Shown here: piece after piece, positions 13,719-17,652 of the stretch
Layout: the number at the start of each line of letters is the position of its first letter
Numbering within the stretch: the stretch's first letter is position 1
Assembly (NCBI GenBank): GCA_029052265.1
Contig: JAIDJJ010000516.1
Location: forward strand, 1 to 17,652
Source: Muribaculaceae bacterium
Lineage (GTDB): Bacteria; Bacteroidota; Bacteroidia; Bacteroidales; Muribaculaceae
Direction of reading: 5' to 3'
DNA length: 17,652 nt
Translations under genes and position numbers: made by a program
The notes under the pieces: generated by a model
The model's database searches: none
What the model was told of the DNA's origin: nothing
What the model saw: the letters and a program-made list of their open reading frames with translations, nothing else

Positions 13719-14300
13719 TCAGTTGCTATCGAATGAAATTGACAGCAGGCTGAAAGTTATTTTGTAAGGTGCAGCATCCCTTTTAGGAGGGATGCTACGA
13801 TAATAATAAAATGTTTTTTGAGTGTCCCATGAAGAAACATCGATTTTCCGTGTTTCTCCGTGGGGTATTTCTTCTTCTACCGTTATCTTCCTGGAATGCA
13901 GCATACGGTCCGACATATCTTTATAGGTGAGGCGTATCGTCATGCTTTTGATATCAACAAGGCTTTCATTTAGCACGAGGAATGATTCTTTTGAGGAATT
14001 TAGTGTTTTGTCATATCCGGCAAACCGGATCGACTGAGATATAAACAGGTAGGGCTCTCCATCTTTTATAAATGTTATGGAATCGGATTTGGCGGTATCT
14101 ATTTCAATCGTGTTACTCCGAGAAATTATGAGACAGGAATCATTTATTGAATTTTCCCGTTTGATTACTTTAAGCGACTGTTTTATCTTCTTTCCGTAGG
14201 CAAAATCCGTAGTAAACAGCCCCATCATTATTACAATAATGGCGGTTGTCGTGCGGAGATATTGCCTGATGCAATAATTTATATGATATTCGTGAGTCAT
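13719..14300 (-). CDS. Secreted protein of unknown function (193 aa)
   Basis: I do not recognise this protein. It has a signal peptide or single anchor (TTTAIIVIMMGLFTTDFAYG, about residues 17-36) and a mature part that looks mostly beta-stranded (DSITFIKDGEPYLFISQSIRF; SMTIRLTYKD). Near the end is a Tyr-rich stretch, FYYYRSIPP (about 164-172). It starts 12 bases after the upstream gene's stop and so shares its transcript. A hairpin at 13773-13796 falls inside the last 80 bases of the gene. It may be periplasmic or on the cell surface. Confidence 0.72.
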   Translation of the reverse strand: MTHEYHINYCIRQYLRTTTAIIVIMMGLFTTDFAYGKKIKQSLKVIKRENSINDSCLIISRSNTIEIDTAKSDSITFIKDGEPYLFISQSIRFAGYDKTLNSSKESFLVLNESLVDIKSMTIRLTYKDMSDRMLHSRKITVEEEIPHGETRKIDVSSWDTQKTFYYYRSIPPKRDAAPYKITFSLLSISFDSN

Positions 14301-14312
14301 CGGGTATCAGGA

Positions 14313-14948
14313 TTAGAGATAGCGTGGATTACGGCGCAGGGATCCGTTGCCGTCATAAGAGGGATAGGTCTTGATCATTCCGTTGGGGAGAGTTTCAGAG
14401 TCTTTCCCTGATGATGAAGTGCCTATTCTAATGATACTTTTCCAAAGATTTGGAAGGAGCGCAGACGGATTAAGGTTCAGGCGCAGTCTGTATTTTAAAG
14501 AACTATGCCGTAATGTCAGCACATCGCAGTCGTTCGACAAAATTGCCGTGCATGTTTTCGGTTTTAGAAGATTCACCCCTTTCCTTTCAGTGAATAGTTC
14601 TACAGAAAATTTTTTGGCATCGGAAGTGGAAGAAATATTTCCGATACATTCGCCCGGCATAAGATTGGAGTCGTAAGATTCCAATACCCTTATCTCATAT
14701 TCCATAAGCAAGGTTGCAGACAACGGTTCTTTCCGTAAGACAAGAACCGACACATGGTCGGAAGGATATAGCCATATCCCTTCTATATTGTCGAGCGGAA
14801 GCGAATCGCATATTTCATATGCCCTGTCGATATCGAAGGCTATCGGAATACGCGCCTCTGCCGGATTATTGATAAAACAGCAGAGCGACACACATAGCAA
14901 ATGTGTCGCCCTGTATAATAAATTTCGATATGAAAAGCCGGTCTTCAT
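14313..14948 (-). CDS. Secreted protein of unknown function (211 aa)
   Basis: Not recognised. The ATG at 14948 is chosen because it begins a signal peptide (MKTGFSYRNLLYRATHLLCV, continuing to about AEAR at residues 30-33) and lies 29 bases after the DUF3078 stop. The longer open frame to 15143 would overlap that gene by 166 bases. The mature part, starting IPIAFDIDRAYEICDSLPL and then GIWLYPSDHVSVLVLRKEP, has a strand pattern that could be a small lipocalin-like barrel, but this is weak. The C-terminus is polar (SYDGNGSLRRNPRYL). Placed between the barrel gene and the other unknown secreted protein, it probably works at the envelope. Confidence 0.72.
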   Translation of the reverse strand: MKTGFSYRNLLYRATHLLCVSLCCFINNPAEARIPIAFDIDRAYEICDSLPLDNIEGIWLYPSDHVSVLVLRKEPLSATLLMEYEIRVLESYDSNLMPGECIGNISSTSDAKKFSVELFTERKGVNLLKPKTCTAILSNDCDVLTLRHSSLKYRLRLNLNPSALLPNLWKSIIRIGTSSSGKDSETLPNGMIKTYPSYDGNGSLRRNPRYL

Positions 14949-14977
14949 AAGGAGAGAATAAAATGTTTGGGTTGTTA

Positions 14978-16513
14978 TCAAGGTTTGGTAGAGAATGTGT
15001 AGGTAAGACCGAAGCTCAAAACTTCCCTTAACATGAAATGTTTCCATGAAGTCGACATCTCGGTTGATGTGTCGTATCGCATGTGGACATATATCTGGGT
15101 CGAAAGGAATTTGTTGATAGCGAAAGACACAGTGTTTTCCCAATCTGCGAGGAAATAGTCATAGTCCGTAAACAGGAAGACGCGGGTCTTATAATTTATA
15201 TTGGGGGTGACTTGCCATATCATGTTAAATTCACCGTTGCTACCGATTTCACTTCTGGTGTGGCGGTCGGGTGCAATATTGAACTGTGCGTGATCGATTT
15301 TATCAGTGATGCAGGTTTTCAGGTTATAAGAGAGTGGCGATACAGTGGCGGTCAGCTGTAGCGTCTTTTTTGCATTCTGATGGGAATACGCCATACCGAG
15401 ACCGAGGTTGAAGTCACCGGGAGAAAGGAAAGACGCCTTTCTATTCATGGAATTTTGCTCGTAATTGCGGAGTATCTGCGTCTTGAACTGAAGATTGAAA
15501 GAGTAGAACCATTTCTTGAAAGCTTTCAGACCGGTGTTGAGGTTATATTGAAGCACATCTTCAGAGATAGAATATGCATGCACTTCGTCCTGAGGCGTGG
15601 AGTTGAGTCCGAGCTTGTATGAAAGTGCGCTTTGGAAAAGCAGGTTCGGATGGTAGACAGGGTTTAGCTGCACATTCCAATTAAAGTTGAATAACAATGC
15701 GAGATGATTGTTGCCGCCCTGATACCAGTTCTTAGATACGTATGCCTGAGAAAACTGCATTGCCGCCCCCACATTATGGAGCCAATGAATGTGTCGTAGA
15801 TTATCCTCAGGAAGCACAGCTCCCTTTTCAGGATCAAGTTCAGGTAGATTCATCCGTCGTATGTATCCCGCAAAAGTCACGTCATCATCCATTAGTCGCG
15901 GCGGCACGGGAAGATCCCAATAGGAATAATCGATGGTGGAGGGTTGTGTCACCATCATGCCATACATAAAATCTTCCTGTATACGATATGATGTCAGGGC
16001 GTCACGTAGCCATTTGGGCGTGACATCTCCTGTGAGTTGGCTGTAATCGGGAGTCGGTTCACTGATAATTTCATCAATAATTATTTCTGAGGAAATCAGA
16101 GAATCGTTATACTGGATAAGAGCGGGATCGGAATCAAGATTTATATCAGCTTGCGTGGTGGTGTCGTTTGTCAAAACTTTGATACCAGGCAATATTGCGG
16201 GCATAGTCAGTTCGAACGGATCGCGTTTAATATGGCGGTATCCGAGAAAAACCCAAGGACCTAATACTTTATTGACCGGAGTGGGCGAGAAATCCGGAGT
16301 GCCGAGAGATGAAATTATCTCATCCACATCCCTGACGATGAATTTGGATGAATCGATTTCCGGAAGCAGTGGTTTTTCAGTTATCTCTTCCTTCACCACC
16401 GGTTCTTGCCGGGGAATATGGCGGAATCCGATTTTTTTTTGAGGGGCAGCTTCTGCCATTGAAGCAAACGACAGCAGGGAGAGGGCTGCGATCACGATTG
16501 TGGAGTGTTTCAT
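14978..16513 (-). CDS. DUF3078-like outer-membrane beta-barrel protein
   Basis: A 511-residue secreted protein with a clear signal peptide (MKHSTIVIAALSLLSFASMA, cleavage near AEA). About 230 residues of Pro- and acid-rich sequence come first, followed by a barrel-like half with many aromatic alternating strands (NWYQGGNNHLALLFNFNWN; LLFQSALSYKLGLN; TRVFLFTDYDYFLADWENTV) ending in FGLTYTFSTKP, typical of an outer-membrane barrel. The NWYQGGNN segment is the DUF3078 hallmark I rely on. It lies downstream of the S41 protease with 99 bases between them. The function of the family is not known to me. Confidence 0.87.
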   Translation of the reverse strand: MKHSTIVIAALSLLSFASMAEAAPQKKIGFRHIPRQEPVVKEEITEKPLLPEIDSSKFIVRDVDEIISSLGTPDFSPTPVNKVLGPWVFLGYRHIKRDPFELTMPAILPGIKVLTNDTTTQADINLDSDPALIQYNDSLISSEIIIDEIISEPTPDYSQLTGDVTPKWLRDALTSYRIQEDFMYGMMVTQPSTIDYSYWDLPVPPRLMDDDVTFAGYIRRMNLPELDPEKGAVLPEDNLRHIHWLHNVGAAMQFSQAYVSKNWYQGGNNHLALLFNFNWNVQLNPVYHPNLLFQSALSYKLGLNSTPQDEVHAYSISEDVLQYNLNTGLKAFKKWFYSFNLQFKTQILRNYEQNSMNRKASFLSPGDFNLGLGMAYSHQNAKKTLQLTATVSPLSYNLKTCITDKIDHAQFNIAPDRHTRSEIGSNGEFNMIWQVTPNINYKTRVFLFTDYDYFLADWENTVSFAINKFLSTQIYVHMRYDTSTEMSTSWKHFMLREVLSFGLTYTFSTKP

Positions 16514-16568
16514 TCCTGTTCAGTTAGATTGTTAGAATTCGAAGAAGTAGGAAAAATAATATTGAGAC

Positions 16569-16603
16569 GGGTGCAGCTGCGTCTCGCAGACGAAACTGCA
16601 CCC
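16569..16603 (-). terminator. Weak terminator or attenuator between the protease and the barrel gene
   Basis: GGGTGCAG (16569-16576) pairs with CTGCACCC (16596-16603), and the interior can form a further five-pair stem. It lies 9 bases after the protease stop. On the minus strand a T-rich stretch comes only about 10 bases after the stem, so termination may be incomplete. Confidence 0.45.
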
Positions 16604-16612
16604 GGGAGGAGA

Positions 16613-17652
16613 TCAACGGTTCGCTCCGGAAGAAAGCAAACTGTCGTATTCAGGAGAGTTTATAAGCTTCAGGGCTTCAGAAAATATCGGGTCATGAAGA
16701 TTATAAACTTTAAAATAGGTAGCGTTGTCATAGATATCACGACCGATCAGAGCCTTGATTATCATTGAGAAGAGAGGGGCGCTGGTCTTAGCCTCGTCAG
16801 CATTATATTCAATGCCTTCCTTTTTTGCGCTTTCATCAAGTTGCGCAAGCATTTCAGGAGAGACTGTAAAGCCTTTTACAAAAGCATTGTCATCTTTGAA
16901 TTGTTTTTTTATTTCCTTTCTATGCTCATCGACGTATTTTATCACAAATCTGTTGAGAAGCCCTTTTGCGACGACATTCCTATAATATTTGGTGAATTCA
17001 GTAGTGTCGAGCGGAACAAACTTGTCCGGATATATTCCGCCTCCGCCATAAATAGGGCGATGCAGCTTAAGAGTCTCTACTTTCAGTGAATCTATATATT
17101 TTATAGAGTCGGCATGCATAAGCTCGCCGTGGTTGAAGCGGTCAAGGATATCCTCGTGATAAGCCTGTTGTTCCCCTTTTGTATACGGTTTCTGTATATC
17201 CCTTCCGGTTGGAGTATAATAGTGTGCCACGGTCAGCCGTATCATAGATCCGTCAGGAAAGGGGATTGGACGTTGCACGAGCCCTTTCCCGAAAGTGCGT
17301 CTGCCTACCACCAGTCCGCGGTCCCAGTCCTGAATGGCTCCGGAAGTGATTTCTGAAGCGGAAGCCGAATATTGGTTAGCCATCACTACGAGTCTGCCGT
17401 CAGAGAAAAGAGGTGCGTTGCCTGACGGTTTTGTATTGTGGTTCTGTCTGGATGAATTGGTCCCTTCTGTGTAGACTGCCAGCTGTCGGGGTTCAAGAAA
17501 TTCCCCGAGCATGTCGACAGCGGCGTTCAGATATCCACCTCCATTGTCTACAAGGTCAAGAATAAGCTGTTTCATCCCTTGTTTCTTAAGATCATTGAGG
17601 GCAGATGAGACCTCTTTTGCTGTTTCAGCTGCAAATCTGTTTACTCTGATAT
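16613..17652 (-). CDS. S41 C-terminal processing protease, 5' part outside window
   Basis: A tail-specific (CtpA/Prc-type) serine protease that trims or degrades envelope proteins. The reading frame is open to the right edge, and the residues before Met at 17575 (RFAAETAKEVSSALNDLKK) are conserved S41 sequence, so the true start is beyond the window. Visible motifs are ILDLVDNGGGYL, the nucleophile in NQYSASASEI (Ser codon 17360-17362) and the Lys in TFGKGLVQ 25 residues later, forming the Ser-Lys dyad. PDGSMIRLTVAHYYTPTGRD is also typical. About 200 residues follow the catalytic core, longer than in simple CtpA, and contain no motif I recognise. The PDZ domain usual for the family would be in the missing part. 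Confidence 0.95.
   Translation of the reverse strand, partial: IRVNRFAAETAKEVSSALNDLKKQGMKQLILDLVDNGGGYLNAAVDMLGEFLEPRQLAVYTEGTNSSRQNHNTKPSGNAPLFSDGRLVVMANQYSASASEITSGAIQDWDRGLVVGRRTFGKGLVQRPIPFPDGSMIRLTVAHYYTPTGRDIQKPYTKGEQQAYHEDILDRFNHGELMHADSIKYIDSLKVETLKLHRPIYGGGGIYPDKFVPLDTTEFTKYYRNVVAKGLLNRFVIKYVDEHRKEIKKQFKDDNAFVKGFTVSPEMLAQLDESAKKEGIEYNADEAKTSAPLFSMIIKALIGRDIYDNATYFKVYNLHDPIFSEALKLINSPEYDSLLSSGANR

Noticed and set aside
14949..15143. Upstream extension of the 211-residue secreted protein
   Set aside because: It overlaps the DUF3078 gene, and the signal peptide begins at 14948.
1..17652. CRISPR array, insertion sequence, prophage or tRNA
   Set aside because: No spaced direct repeats, transposase or integrase frames, terminal repeats or recognisable tRNA arms were seen on either strand.

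Overview
The window looks like chromosomal DNA of a gut-type anaerobic member of the Bacteroidales (phylum Bacteroidota). Evidence: adjacent genes resembling the DUF6452 lipoprotein and DUF6048 barrel families, a DUF3078 outer-membrane protein, a DUF4199 membrane protein, start codons without Shine-Dalgarno sequences, and promoters of the Bacteroides type (TTTG, about 20 bases, TAnnTTTG). The oxalate genes fit the family Muribaculaceae, but the family-level placement is inference. No mobile element, tRNA, rRNA or CRISPR array was seen. Every gene looks intact except the two cut by the window edges.

Layout. Positions 3-3963 (+): the 3' part of biotin synthase bioB, a DUF4199 membrane protein, a family 2 polyprenyl-phosphate-type glycosyltransferase, a small lipoprotein (DUF6452-like) and a predicted beta-barrel protein (DUF6048-like), closely packed and closed by a bidirectional terminator at 3964-3993. 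Positions 4030-8245 (-): an oxalate catabolism operon, frc -> oxc -> AEC-family transporter, with a perfect 22-bp hairpin between oxc and the transporter. The gene order matches Escherichia coli yfdW-yfdU-yfdV. Positions 8246-8584: a divergent control region with a good promoter for rplU-rpmA (ribosomal proteins L21 and L27, 8585-9184) and a weaker one for frc. Positions 9291-10667 (+): guanine deaminase, facing a DoxX-like membrane protein (10855-11442, -) across a second perfect 22-bp hairpin. Positions 11667-13693 (+): an E. coli-class thymidine kinase and an L-cysteine desulfidase/UPF0597 protein (CyuA-like). Positions 13719-17652 (-): an envelope group read S41 C-terminal processing protease (cut by the right edge) -> DUF3078 barrel protein -> two secreted proteins I do not recognise.

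How the genes work together. The clearest functional unit is the oxalate operon. The AEC carrier would move oxalate in and possibly formate out, Frc would transfer CoA from formyl-CoA to oxalate, and Oxc would decarboxylate oxalyl-CoA to formyl-CoA and CO2, giving a proton-consuming cycle. Frc differs from the enzymes I remember at its glycine loop, so its acyl-CoA chemistry merits testing. Purine salvage (guaD), thymidine salvage (tdk) and cysteine catabolism (cyuA-like) are single-gene metabolic functions with their own signals. The right-hand group looks like cell-envelope maintenance.

I did not find a wholly new system. The best leads are the Frc loop substitutions, the two long hairpins that lack U-tracts, the biotin synthase with an altered set of auxiliary-cluster residues, and the two unknown secreted proteins next to the protease and barrel genes.
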